From contig NZ_JIAH01000009.1 in the NCBI RefSeq assembly GCF_000688415.1, forward strand, positions 62,001 through 126,000: 64,000 nt of DNA, written 5' to 3'. Position numbers and translations under genes: made by a program. The stretch is from Corynebacterium pseudodiphtheriticum DSM 44287 (GTDB lineage: Bacteria; Actinomycetota; Actinomycetes; Mycobacteriales; Mycobacteriaceae). The notes beneath the pieces are model-generated. The model was not told the DNA's origin. It searched no databases and worked only from the letters and a program-made list of their open reading frames with translations. Of the stretch, positions 7,640 through 15,745 are shown one piece after another; the stretch's first letter is position 1, and each line of letters opens with the position of its first letter.

Positions 7640-10630
7640 GTGAATAACAATCGACGTCTATGGATGCAGGTAACGGTGGCAGGTTTGACCTCTCTGTCGC
7701 TTGGTTTCGGCACACTCACTCCTGCACACGCACAAGATTTTTCGGCGCCACCGGCACCTCAAGCTCCAGCAGACGACCAAGACCTCTCTAGGCCCAAAGG
7801 ACCAGAACTCACAGGTGTGCTTGCCGAAGGCCGTTTGATCACTGCTGAATGGAAACTTGCTCCAGCTGAATTTGGCACTACTTATCACCAAGTTCAGCTT
7901 CTGAAAGTTCAAGGTGGAAAACCTGTCACCAGTAAACCTGTCATCGACCAATTTGTTGCTGGTAACGCCACACATTATCAATTCACTAACGTAGAACCTG
8001 GTGATTATGTGGTCCGCGTGTTTGCGGTGCGAGGTGTGGAAAATTCCCAGTTCAGCCAATCACACGTACTCAGCATCAGCGATCAACCACAAGCCCCCGA
8101 AGCACCCCACAAGCCATATCTCCAACTGAAAAAGAATAAGACTGCACGGGTCGAATGGGATCGTCGCTCAACGGGCAGCACCCGGATTCACACCTACGTT
8201 GTGAAATTGCAGCCTAATGATGGTTCTGGCCCTCTCGAACAAAAAGTTACGGGCACAAGCACGTATCCCGACAATTTCGCAGAATTCCCAAATCTGAAAC
8301 CAGGTGTTCAATACACCGCCACCGTAGAAGCGCAAAGCGCAACTGGAAACTCACGTCCATCCGAAACCAGTGAACCGCTTGCCGTCAGTGAAGATCCCAA
8401 TCCACAATTCACAGTCGATACCGACACAATCGACCTCGCCAAAGGGGGCGAATTCACAGTATCCGGTAAAGGATACACCGGTCCGGCTGCACAAGAAGGC
8501 GTCTACCTCGTATTTTGGGCTGCTTCTAAGTGGACTCCAGGAGAGTTACCGCGTGACATTGAGAAAAAAGGCGTCTCGGTGCACATCAAACCCGAGGAGA
8601 TTGTCAATGGTACCTTCACCAAAAAGATTCAGATTAATCCGGGTGAAATCAGCCTCGTACAAGGCGATTCCTATCAAATAGGCACCCTTGCTGGCGGAAA
8701 GATGCTGCCTATTGATCGTCGACTGGACCTCGCAAAACCAGTCAAACTCGCTTCCCAATCACTCGCAGAAGTCCAAGCAAGCGCCAATAATGACACGGTG
8801 ACCGCGCGATGGAAGCTAGCAGAAAATGACAAACGCGGCTCAAGTATTCGCATTACGTTGTACCGCGAAAACGACGGACAGAACACTTACGTCAACCACC
8901 TCGACCGTGGCCCGCAAGTTTCCACCGCTGATTTTGTTGGCCGCCAGCCAGGAACGTACCGCATAGGCGTGAAAGCGAACCTGAACCGCGATGAATTCGG
9001 TACTCCAGAATGGACCGAAGAAAAATTCAGCGAGACCGTCACCGTCGTCGACCCTGACGCACCGCAGCCACCAGCAGCGAAGCCTGCAAATCCAGCTAAA
9101 CCAGAGGTTCCAGCACCGTCGAAACCAGCTCCTGCGCCTGCGCCGTCCCAGGATCAAAAACCGTCCAAGCCAGCAAAACCGTCAACCCCAGCAAAGCCTG
9201 GGAAGCAAACACCAGAAAACAACGCCCTGAAAACCCCTGATGCCCCGCGCATCAGCCCTGCATCCGCTACGGACTACTCTAAGGCAGGCTTGTTCTACTC
9301 ACTCGCGGGATACGAGGACATCAAAAAGGTCGAAGCCCGTCTGGTTCCCGTTGACGACAAAGGCAACCAGGAAAGCGACGCCTTCATCACCCCAAGCGAA
9401 ATGGCTAATGGGTACGCTGAATTCACCGGCCTAAAGAAAGGCCAGCGCTACCGCGGCCAAATCAAGGTGATCACGGAAAAGGGCGAAACAGCCTGGTCTG
9501 ACTACTCCAGCATTTTCTTGTCGCAGACACCAGAACAAGGCATCGACCCTGACCTGACCTTGTTCCCAGGCACTCCATTGGATAGCCGGAAAGCAAATAC
9601 GATCACCGTCAACGGCACCGGCTACCTAAACGGCAAAGAGATGAATCTCTATGTGCTGGAAAACACCGATGTGCCTGACGACGGTAGGTTCACCGCCGAC
9701 ACCGCCAAGAAAGCCCTGGCTTCCACAACTGCCAAAGTCACCGACGGCAAATTCTCGCAGAACCTGGAAATCCCGGCTAACACGCTGAACCCGAAGAAAA
9801 AATACTTCGTGGCAAGCGTCGACAAGCACGGCAACCACGAATACGACTACGCTGTTCTGCTCAAAGTCAAAAACGGGGCAGTTGCCACTCCGACGCTAGA
9901 TGTTTCTACAACGACGGTAAATGCTGCCACGGGTGGTGACATTACTGTCCGCGGTGCGGGGTTCGTCGGCGAAGGCGCCTCACAGGGTGTCTACGTTGCG
10001 GTGTACAAGAAATCACAATGGAACGTCGGCAAGTCTGCGCCAGTGGGCCGTCCAGTTGCCGCCGAATGGGTACGAATGAATGAGCTGAACAATGGCAGCT
10101 TCATCAAGCGAATCAACATTCCGGCCAACGCTTTGGATCCGAATGAGCAGTACGTGATCGGCACGCTGGCCGCGCATGCTTTGTCGCAAACCAACCGTGA
10201 GCTGGATACAGCCCAAGATCTCGTCGTCACTAACGGCCCGACTGCCCCAGCAATGCCAGAAGCACCACAAGCCCCGAATGTTCCAGGAGCGGCAGATGCC
10301 CCAGAAGGTCCAGGTGCACACCCTGCCCCTGGCAACCCCAGTGAACAGCCTGCTCCAGAAGCTCCAGGCGAGCAGCCAAACCAAACCCCACAGGTGACGC
10401 CGCCAAACGCCACTCCACCAAGCGCACCTACCCCACCGAGCACAACCACACCAGACACAATCACCTCCAGCCCTTGGTTCAAGGCGATCGCCGCAGTGGG
10501 CGGAATTGGTCTTGTCTTTGCCGGCATCGGTGCTGCATTGCAGGGGCTACGCCACAACGTCCCTGTAATCAATGACTTCCTGACCAACCTGGAACGCACC
10601 ATCCAGAACTTCTTCGGTGGGCGTCGCTAA
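7640..10630 (+). CDS. Large secreted multidomain surface protein (FnIII/Ig-like repeats)
   Basis: GTG start at 7640 behind GAAAGGA. Residues 1-31 form a signal peptide ending AHA. FnIII-like modules follow at roughly 48-150, 153-250, 371-470 and 533-630. Ig-like modules with the pattern GGEFTVSGKGYTG...GVYLVFW lie at about 253-368, 637-750 and 753-868; similar modules occur in corynebacterial HtaA-type surface proteins. Two Pro/Ala/Lys linkers (about 475-530 and 870-940) precede a hydrophobic segment (about 948-970) and a short tail ending GGRR. No HtaA heme-binding domain or LPxTG motif was seen. The stop overlaps the protease start by 1 nt, so the two secreted proteins are probably made together. 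Adhesion or ligand capture is a guess. Confidence 0.75.
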   Translation: MNNNRRLWMQVTVAGLTSLSLGFGTLTPAHAQDFSAPPAPQAPADDQDLSRPKGPELTGVLAEGRLITAEWKLAPAEFGTTYHQVQLLKVQGGKPVTSKPVIDQFVAGNATHYQFTNVEPGDYVVRVFAVRGVENSQFSQSHVLSISDQPQAPEAPHKPYLQLKKNKTARVEWDRRSTGSTRIHTYVVKLQPNDGSGPLEQKVTGTSTYPDNFAEFPNLKPGVQYTATVEAQSATGNSRPSETSEPLAVSEDPNPQFTVDTDTIDLAKGGEFTVSGKGYTGPAAQEGVYLVFWAASKWTPGELPRDIEKKGVSVHIKPEEIVNGTFTKKIQINPGEISLVQGDSYQIGTLAGGKMLPIDRRLDLAKPVKLASQSLAEVQASANNDTVTARWKLAENDKRGSSIRITLYRENDGQNTYVNHLDRGPQVSTADFVGRQPGTYRIGVKANLNRDEFGTPEWTEEKFSETVTVVDPDAPQPPAAKPANPAKPEVPAPSKPAPAPAPSQDQKPSKPAKPSTPAKPGKQTPENNALKTPDAPRISPASATDYSKAGLFYSLAGYEDIKKVEARLVPVDDKGNQESDAFITPSEMANGYAEFTGLKKGQRYRGQIKVITEKGETAWSDYSSIFLSQTPEQGIDPDLTLFPGTPLDSRKANTITVNGTGYLNGKEMNLYVLENTDVPDDGRFTADTAKKALASTTAKVTDGKFSQNLEIPANTLNPKKKYFVASVDKHGNHEYDYAVLLKVKNGAVATPTLDVSTTTVNAATGGDITVRGAGFVGEGASQGVYVAVYKKSQWNVGKSAPVGRPVAAEWVRMNELNNGSFIKRINIPANALDPNEQYVIGTLAAHALSQTNRELDTAQDLVVTNGPTAPAMPEAPQAPNVPGAADAPEGPGAHPAPGNPSEQPAPEAPGEQPNQTPQVTPPNATPPSAPTPPSTTTPDTITSSPWFKAIAAVGGIGLVFAGIGAALQGLRHNVPVINDFLTNLERTIQNFFGGRR

Positions 10631-11652
10631 TGATTTCTCCCGCATTCAACCCCCGCAAACGCCGTGGCGTACTCGCTGTCGCTGCGTGCCTAACACTTGG
10701 TTTCGCCATCGGACCACTGAGCATAAGCGGACCAGGAGTCGCTGCCGCGCAATCCAGCTTTGGTTCCAGCAATGCCCCAGGTCCCGCACCAAAACCACAG
10801 CCAGCGCCACAGCCTGCACCGGCACCGAAGCCGCAAGATACGGCACCACAGCCGCAGCCGCTGCCCAAGATGCCGAAGCTTCCGCCTGTCCAACAACCGG
10901 AGCAACCACAGCAGCCGCCACAAGGGCCACCGCAGATCGTCGAAAAGATCACCAAGGTTCCTATTTTCAGCCGGGAAGAAAACATCGAGTGGCACGAGGT
11001 CACCGGCCAGAAAATCTATGCCGAAGGCGAGGCTTTTCAGTTCCTGGAGCGCCCCGGAAAAATCACACCAGGTGCCCGGATTACGAACACCCGGTTGGGT
11101 TCATACTGCTCGGTGGGATGGATCGTCGAAAAGAACGGCGAACAGTTCATCCTCACAGCCGGGCATTGTGGCCGCGAAGGCGACGTCTTCAGCATCGAAG
11201 ACCCCGAGGGCCGGCACCATGTAGTGGGAACGATGACCTATTCAGAGTTTCAGAATCATGGCGACATTGGACGCTACGACAAAGGGCTGATCAAAATCGA
11301 CAATCCTGCGATGGTCGACGCTAGCCTGCAGCTTTTCTGGAAGAACCAAAAAATGATCACCGCTGCGGTGCAGAATACGGATTGGACAGAAGAGCACAAG
11401 CCGAGGCTCTGCCGCATGGGTGCACGGACCGGGCTTTCCTGCGGACCATATTACGGAGTAGGCGCTGACGGGCAGTTGATTTACAACGCGATCTCTCTGC
11501 CCGGCGACTCCGGCGGACCGGTTTTTGCCACCCACAACGGGCATGCCTTTCCCATCGGAATCGTTTCCGGTGGCCTGAAAGAAGATGCTATCCATCAGGT
11601 TGCTCAACCGATTGCGCAATTCCTTAACGACGGCGGCTACACGCTGCTCTAA
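10630..11652 (+). CDS. Secreted trypsin-like serine protease
   Basis: A signal peptide (about residues 1-42, ending GVAAAQ) and a Pro/Gln/Lys-rich linker (about 55-100) precede an S1-type protease domain. The catalytic triad is visible: His179 in LTAGHCGR, probable Asp217 in GRYDKGLI and Ser294 in LPGDSGGPV. The ATG overlaps the stop of the surface protein gene as TAATG. The pairing suggests that the protease processes or accompanies that protein at the cell wall. A prodomain may lie between linker and catalytic domain (about 105-150). No membrane anchor is seen after the protease domain, so release into medium is possible. Confidence 0.88.
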   Translation: MISPAFNPRKRRGVLAVAACLTLGFAIGPLSISGPGVAAAQSSFGSSNAPGPAPKPQPAPQPAPAPKPQDTAPQPQPLPKMPKLPPVQQPEQPQQPPQGPPQIVEKITKVPIFSREENIEWHEVTGQKIYAEGEAFQFLERPGKITPGARITNTRLGSYCSVGWIVEKNGEQFILTAGHCGREGDVFSIEDPEGRHHVVGTMTYSEFQNHGDIGRYDKGLIKIDNPAMVDASLQLFWKNQKMITAAVQNTDWTEEHKPRLCRMGARTGLSCGPYYGVGADGQLIYNAISLPGDSGGPVFATHNGHAFPIGIVSGGLKEDAIHQVAQPIAQFLNDGGYTLL

Positions 11653-11749
11653 CTCAGCGCAGAAGCTTTAGGGTTGTAATTAAAATTGGGGTAGATCCTT
11701 CCCAGCCCCACCCCGATTCCAGTACCGGCCACACCATGATGCCGGGTGG

Positions 11750-11802
11750 CAACTAAAACAACCGCCCGGCCTCCGCCGCGCTCGGCTCTTCATGCTGCAA
11801 CA
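11750..11802. repeat. Partial duplicate of the 3' end of ogt, left copy
   Basis: These 53 bp match 12336-12388 at 49 positions. Read on the minus strand, the copy encodes QHEEPSAAEAGRLF and a stop, exactly the C-terminus of the ogt product at 12339. The differences are silent. The two copies flank the toxin-tail remnant and the DUF2283 gene, so they mark the borders of an insertion or an exchange with a related allele. Confidence 0.85.
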
Positions 11803-11891
11803 CGCGCAGACGACACTCCTGGTGCAATCTTGTGGCTCCTGATGCTTTTGAAGCTGAGACTTCAGCTACACTGGCTAAAGTCGAATAGTTC

Positions 11892-11921
11892 ACCCCCGAC
11901 GTGTCCACTTTCCGGGGGACA
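11892..11921. repeat. IS-end-like GC repeat, copy 2
   Basis: This is the inverse of the sequence at 5224-5250 (shared core GTCCACTTTCCGGGGG). It abuts the truncated toxin tail, so an IS insertion followed by deletion probably removed the 5' part of that gene. Its own CCCCCG...CGGGGG arms can pair. The rest of 11653-11935 holds no gene that I can support. Confidence 0.45.
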
Positions 11922-11934
11922 GTCCCGCAGAATA

Positions 11935-12033
11935 AGCAAGGGCAATGCGAACAATACAGTATTTAAAGGCAACGGCATCAGAGTTATTGTAGACAATAAG
12001 AGCGGAAATGTGATTACTGTCACGAAAGGGTAA
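11935..12033 (+). pseudogene. C-terminal remnant of a toxin-like gene (DUF4258/polymorphic-toxin type)
   Basis: About 32 codons remain: SKGNANNTVF, then GNGIRVIVDNKSGNVITVTKG in sense, ending TAA at 12033. The pattern (N)GIRVIVD...TGNVIT is common at the C-terminus of DUF4258-like toxins of contact-dependent and Rhs/WXG systems. The frame upstream of about 11930 is unrelated sequence (IS-end repeat and antisense of the ogt copy), so the 5' part is lost. Its stop lies 2 nt before the ATG of the DUF2283 gene, the spacing expected for a toxin and its partner. Family assignment is tentative. Confidence 0.45.
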
Positions 12034-12035
12034 TT

Positions 12036-12347
12036 ATGAATTTTGATTATGACCCAGAAGCTGATGCAGCCTATCTAGCCATAGTGCAGCCAGGCGCCCT
12101 CTCTGAACGGCAGATATCAGGAATAACTACAGAAAAAATGGAAGGAGAAATAGAGATAGATATCGACGAAAATGGAAAAGTTATTGGTATCGAGTTCGTG
12201 AATGCCTCCTTGATTCTTCCGTCAGACTTCCTAAAAAAGCAAACCGGATATCATAGGCATCATCGTCACCGCGAGTTTATTCCTCCGAAAGAGCCTGCTC
12301 AAACGACGGTTAAACCAAACTCCAACTGCCCTAAGCAACTAAAATAA
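12036..12347 (+). CDS. DUF2283 domain protein, probable orphan immunity/antitoxin
   Basis: The 103-residue product begins MNFDYDPEADAAYLAI, continues EIEIDIDENGKVIGIEF and ends the domain with NASLILP. This is the typical DUF2283 pattern (about residues 1-65). Such small proteins often pair with DUF4258-type toxins. The C-terminal 35 residues, rich in His, Pro and Lys, look like read-through into flanking DNA, and the last codons lie within the duplicated ogt repeat. AAGGG precedes the ATG. Since the upstream toxin gene is only a tail, this would be an orphan immunity gene. Confidence 0.65.
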   Translation: MNFDYDPEADAAYLAIVQPGALSERQISGITTEKMEGEIEIDIDENGKVIGIEFVNASLILPSDFLKKQTGYHRHHRHREFIPPKEPAQTTVKPNSNCPKQLK

Positions 12348-12388
12348 CCGCCCCGCTTCCGCCGCGCTTGGCTCTTCATGCTGCAACA
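12336..12388. repeat. 3' end of ogt, right copy of the 53-bp direct repeat
   Basis: Partner of 11750-11802. It covers the last codons and stop of the functional ogt gene on the minus strand and the final codons of the DUF2283 gene on the plus strand. The two genes therefore converge and overlap by 9 bp. Confidence 0.85.
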
Positions 12389-12980
12389 ACCAGCGCTTTC
12401 GGTCCAAGCCACCGGCATAACCGGTCAAGCTACCATCAGCACCAAGCACCCGGTGACACGGCACAATCACACTCCACGGATTCCGCCCCACCACCTGCCC
12501 AACCCGCTGCGATAGCCCCACGCTGCCCATCTCACGCGCCAACGCACCGTACGTCGTGGTTGCACCATACGCAATCCCCTGCAGCAGCCGCCAGACCTGC
12601 ACCGAAAACTCGCTGGACTCAGCTGCCACATGCGCCCAATCCAAAGGCACCGTGAAATCCTGACGCTTGCCGACGAAATACTCGCTTAATTCTGCCCGCG
12701 CCTGGCACAGTATCCGGCGGATGCTTTCATCGCTGTTATCACCGCCGTCCGCTGCGCTTTCCAGTTCACACCGTGGCCCGCACTCCGCAATATCTGGCAC
12801 ATGCTTACCGCCGCTGAAATACACCCCGACTAGTCCGTCGGCAGTAGCAACCAGCACTACCTCACCAACCGGGTTCTTACCCGGCGCGGAAAAACTCGTG
12901 TGTTGCACGCCGCCGTGCGTCTTTCCAGCAGGCGAATATTTACTGTGTGCATCCCGCATCTGCGGCTGGGAATCGTTCAT
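12339..12980 (-). CDS. ogt: Methylated-DNA--[protein]-cysteine S-methyltransferase
   Basis: The 213-residue protein has the acceptor motif PCHRVLG (active Cys about residue 169), preceded by VGRNPWSVIV and by the DNA-binding helix region YGALAREMGS. It repairs O6-methylguanine by irreversible transfer of the methyl group to its own Cys. The N-terminal 30 residues are poorly conserved, and a downstream start is possible. Its 3' end is duplicated at 11750-11802. It is divergent from the crcB pair. Confidence 0.92.
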   Translation of the reverse strand: MNDSQPQMRDAHSKYSPAGKTHGGVQHTSFSAPGKNPVGEVVLVATADGLVGVYFSGGKHVPDIAECGPRCELESAADGGDNSDESIRRILCQARAELSEYFVGKRQDFTVPLDWAHVAAESSEFSVQVWRLLQGIAYGATTTYGALAREMGSVGLSQRVGQVVGRNPWSVIVPCHRVLGADGSLTGYAGGLDRKRWLLQHEEPSAAEAGRLF

Positions 12981-13049
12981 AAACCCATTCTAGGGCGATC
13001 TGCTGGCAGCATTTCCGCCTGTAGCGGCGTCGTCAGTAGGATCGGCGGT

Positions 13050-13496
13050 GTGTTTCGCGAGGCCTTGATGATCGGGATCGGTGCCGCCATTGGTGCGCTC
13101 GTCCGGTTCGTCACCCTCGCGATTTTCGGCGAAGAGCTGTTTCCGGTCGCCGTTTTAGACATGCTCGCGTGCTTCCTGATGGGCTACCTCGCACCCGGCC
13201 CGTTTGGCGGTGCTGGCATGCTGGGCGGCTTTTCGACGTATTCCGCCTTCGTCGGGCTCGCCTTCACAGAATTGGGCAGCCACCAGGTGTTTTACGTCGC
13301 CGGGATTATCATTGCCTGCACGATTTGCTGGCTCGGCGGCGATCAGCTGCGCAACGTGTTGGATCTGCGCGAAAAAACGACGCACTTCGTGCTCACCCAT
13401 GGTCCCTGGGCGCACCCGGAGACGAACCCCCGCGTAAACCCAGATTTCCGTGCCGCTGAAGGCGCTGCAGGCGGCAAGGACGGTGAGAGCGAATGA
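13050..13496 (+). CDS. crcB: Fluoride efflux channel CrcB, subunit 1
   Basis: The GTG at 13050 is preceded by AGGA at 8 nt and gives VFREALMIGIGAAIGALVRF, a normal CrcB start. This frame also opens further upstream without a plausible start. The motif LGGFSTYSAF is the Fluc pore signature, and about four membrane helices fit. The C-terminus has a hydrophilic extension of roughly 35 residues beyond the usual end. The stop overlaps the next crcB gene (ATGA). Tandem non-identical crcB genes encode Fluc dimers that export fluoride. No fluoride riboswitch pattern was found upstream. Confidence 0.88.
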   Translation: MFREALMIGIGAAIGALVRFVTLAIFGEELFPVAVLDMLACFLMGYLAPGPFGGAGMLGGFSTYSAFVGLAFTELGSHQVFYVAGIIIACTICWLGGDQLRNVLDLREKTTHFVLTHGPWAHPETNPRVNPDFRAAEGAAGGKDGESE

Positions 13497-13882
13497 ATCT
13501 CGATATCAGCCTCACCGAAGCACTCTTGTCGACGGCTTCCGTCGCCGCCGGTGCCTTTGCCGGAGGACTAGTGCGCGGCTTGTTAAGCAAGCTGCGCGGC
13601 CGGTACACCGGAACCGCGAGTTCTAATATGCTGGCGTGTTTCGCACTCGGGATCATGTTGGCGCGCGTCGACTTGGGCGCGCTCGTGCACCTGCCGTATT
13701 GGGAAATCGCTTTTGGTACAGGTTTTTGTGGTGCGCTTTCAACCCTGGCAACCCTGGCCCGCGAACTGGGGAATCTGACCTACGAACGGGCGTGGATCCG
13801 CTTGAGCCTCTATACCGTGTTCACGGTGCTCGGCGGACTGGGCGCAGTCTGGCTGGGATGGTTGCTAGGCATGGCAGTCTGA
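13493..13882 (+). CDS. crcB: Fluoride efflux channel CrcB, subunit 2
   Basis: The 129-residue product shows the CrcB motif GTGFCGALSTLATLARE and four hydrophobic segments. The ATG overlaps the stop of the first crcB gene by 4 bp. The usual Ser/Thr-Phe-Ser-Thr-Phe signature is changed to LSTLATL here but kept in the partner as FSTYSAF. Heterodimeric Fluc proteins in actinobacteria and firmicutes often show such division. The IS3 remnant begins 23 bp after the stop codon. Confidence 0.85.
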   Translation: MNLDISLTEALLSTASVAAGAFAGGLVRGLLSKLRGRYTGTASSNMLACFALGIMLARVDLGALVHLPYWEIAFGTGFCGALSTLATLARELGNLTYERAWIRLSLYTVFTVLGGLGAVWLGWLLGMAV

Positions 13883-13904
13883 CAAGATAAACCTGAAAAT
13901 CAGG

Positions 13905-14349
13905 ATTGAAGTGTCCCAGGTTTTGTTCCGTTTGAGTAGATGGGAAAATCTTCGAACATGCCCAAAAAATTTGACCAAGATGCGAAGGACCGTGTGGTCT
14001 GTCTCGTGGAAGATCGCATCGTGGCGGAAAATATATCGATCCACCCCGCGTGTCAGGCAGTAGCCCCAAAGCTGGGGGTTTCATGGCACACGGCTCGTCA
14101 ATGGACTTAAGCCCGCTCGCCGGGATGGCGATGTTACTCGTGCCGAGGAAGACGTGATTGCTGAAAACGCCAGACTACGTCGTGAAAACCAAGAGCTGCG
14201 AGATACTAATGAGCTGCTGAAGACTGCATCAAAGCTTGGCGTACCACACCCCGGTCGAGGCTGAAACCGAGTTTTGGGAACAAGATGCGTCTCGGGAAAT
14301 AATAGAAAATAAGGTAAATGCCTAGGAACAAAACCTAGTACACTTCAAT
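13905..14349 (+). mobile_element. IS3-family remnant with both terminal inverted repeats
   Basis: Left end 13905-13929 and right end 14325-14349 are inverted copies of 25 bp with few mismatches (outer part ATTGAAGTGT, inner part GGTTTTGTTCC). The 445-bp unit between them keeps only an orfA-like gene with a frameshift and no orfB. It is therefore an internally deleted, non-autonomous copy. I see no clear target-site duplication. Confidence 0.75.
13958..14264 (+). pseudogene. IS3-family transposase OrfA, frameshifted
   Basis: ATG at 13958 gives MPKKFDQDAKDRVVCLVEDR and then the helix-turn-helix region KLGVSWHTARQW, ending at TAA 14108-14110. In a second frame the homology goes on with DVIAENARLRRENQELRD and LLKTASKL to TGA at 14262. 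Together they make a normal OrfA: an HTH followed by the leucine-zipper-like coiled coil. One frameshift near 14106 separates the parts. OrfB with the DDE motif is absent. Confidence 0.8.
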
Positions 14350-14357
14350 ATATTCAT

Positions 14358-14615
14358 TCAGGATATATTCATTACGGTATACACAAACCAGGATCCAAAC
14401 ATGAGAACCGCTGGAAATACCGCACTGAACAGCCCAATTCCCGCTATCCATGGTTTACTCTCTGCAATACCTAGGGCTCCTGCACTGAGTCCGAGAACAA
14501 AACACACCGGCCAATGGTATAAATCAGTATCTTGCACAAGAAAGCCACCGATTACAGCCAGAAATAGATTAACGGAGATAAGCCCGATCGCGATTTTCGC
14601 CTTGGTTTTTCTCAC
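14358..14615 (-). CDS. Small membrane protein of unknown function
   Basis: The 85-residue product starts at GTG (14613-14615) as MRKTKAKIAIGLISVNLF and has three likely membrane helices (about residues 8-28, 33-50 and 57-80). It lies between the IS3 remnant and the nar terminator. Only a weak CAGG sequence precedes the start. I recognise no family. Hydrophobic pattern and basic N-terminus support a real membrane protein, but gene-level confidence is moderate. Confidence 0.5.
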   Translation of the reverse strand: MRKTKAKIAIGLISVNLFLAVIGGFLVQDTDLYHWPVCFVLGLSAGALGIAESKPWIAGIGLFSAVFPAVLMFGSWFVYTVMNIS

Positions 14616-14842
14616 CTGACCGCCAAATATTCCTGATCCCGAAATGCTTTGAGCTAACTCATATTATCGTTTGTCTACCAATAGACCTAGCGCTTTACCG
14701 GGATTTGTAAATACGGGGTGATATTTAGGGCTGGCCTCAATAGACAACCCGTTATCATGCAACCTAAATTGACACTCTTTGAGTTTATGTAGAGGAAAAG
14801 ACCGAAGTGTGTCTCTAGAGAGAGCAATTTTATGCGCCAACA
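14616..14842. other. Intergenic stretch without a recognised gene
   Basis: Open frames here are short and carry no recognisable pattern. The stretch contains the upstream region of the small membrane protein gene and ends at the nar terminator. Confidence 0.5.
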
Positions 14843-14888
14843 CAAAACCGCCAGCCCTGATGCTCGCAATTGAGCACCGGACTGGCGG
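14843..14888 (-). terminator. Rho-independent terminator of the nar operon
   Basis: On the minus strand CCGCCAGTCC pairs with GGGCTGGCGG (one mismatch). A smaller GCTC/GAGC stem lies within the loop, and TTTT follows. It lies about 50 nt after the narI stop. Confidence 0.8.
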
Positions 14889-14940
14889 CAGTCGCTGCCG
14901 TAGCAGCGTATTGCGTCAGATCGCTAGACCCGCGGGAAAC

Positions 14941-15721
14941 CTAAGCACCGTGGCTTGGGGTTTCACCTTCCAACTGCTCGCGGTGCGAACGGATCGGCTC
15001 CCAAGCGGTATTGGAACGCATCGGGGTGGTGCGCTCGTCGCGGGAACGGTACAGCACGTACGGGCGGGTGGTGTACCCCACCGGCGCGGAAAAGGCGTGC
15101 ACCAGGCGGGTAAACGGCCACACGGCAATCAGCGTGAAACCAGCAATGACGTGTACTTTGAACTGCCACGGAGCATTAGCCATGAGCTCCGGCTCAATAT
15201 TGAAAATCAATAGCTGACGCAACCACGGCGAGATGGTTTCGCGGTAGTCGTATCCGCCGGTACCGGCCAGATCAAACAACTGCAGCGTAAACGTCGCGAA
15301 AGAACCGGAAATCAGCGCCGCACCCAACAAAATGTACATGACTTTGTCGGAGGCGGACGTCGACAAGAACACCGAGCGGTTCTTCAAACGACGGTAGAGC
15401 AGCCCGGCGAATCCCAGCAACACCGCCAACGCGGCAATGGAACCCGGGATGGTCGCGATCAGGTGGTAGGCGTGATCGTCGATACCGACGGCGCGAGTCC
15501 AGGACTTCGGAAAGGCCAGGCCCATCAGGTGGCCGATGATCACGAAGACCATGCCCCCAGTGGAACAGCGGCGACGACAAGCGCAGCAGCTTGGATTCGT
15601 AAATCTGCGAGGAGTGGGTGGTCCAGCCGAATTGGTCCGAGCGCCAACGCCAGAAGATACCGACGACAAACGCCACAATCGCTAACCACGGGAACGCGCC
15701 CCAGAGGAAGTTATCAAACAT
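14941..15721 (-). pseudogene. narI: Nitrate reductase gamma subunit (cytochrome b) with frameshift
   Basis: The frame starting at ATG 15721 (RBS AAGGA) encodes MFDNFLWGAFPWLAIVAF and reaches LLRLSSPLFHWG, a canonical NarI N-terminus. It then leaves the NarI pattern at a C5 run (15554-15558 on the plus strand). The rest (MVFVIIGHLMGLAFPKSW to the end at 14941, with heme-ligand region HVIAGFTLIAVWPF and RLVHAFSAPVG) is in another frame. Four instead of five bases in the run would restore one protein of about 259 residues. NarI carries two b hemes and passes quinol electrons to NarH. Homopolymer location makes read error or phase variation possible. Confidence 0.85.
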
Positions 15722-15745
15722 GGTGTGGTCCTTAATTAATTTTAT

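Noticed and set aside
12981-13049. Fluoride riboswitch before crcB
   Set aside because: The conserved riboswitch segments could not be found by eye.
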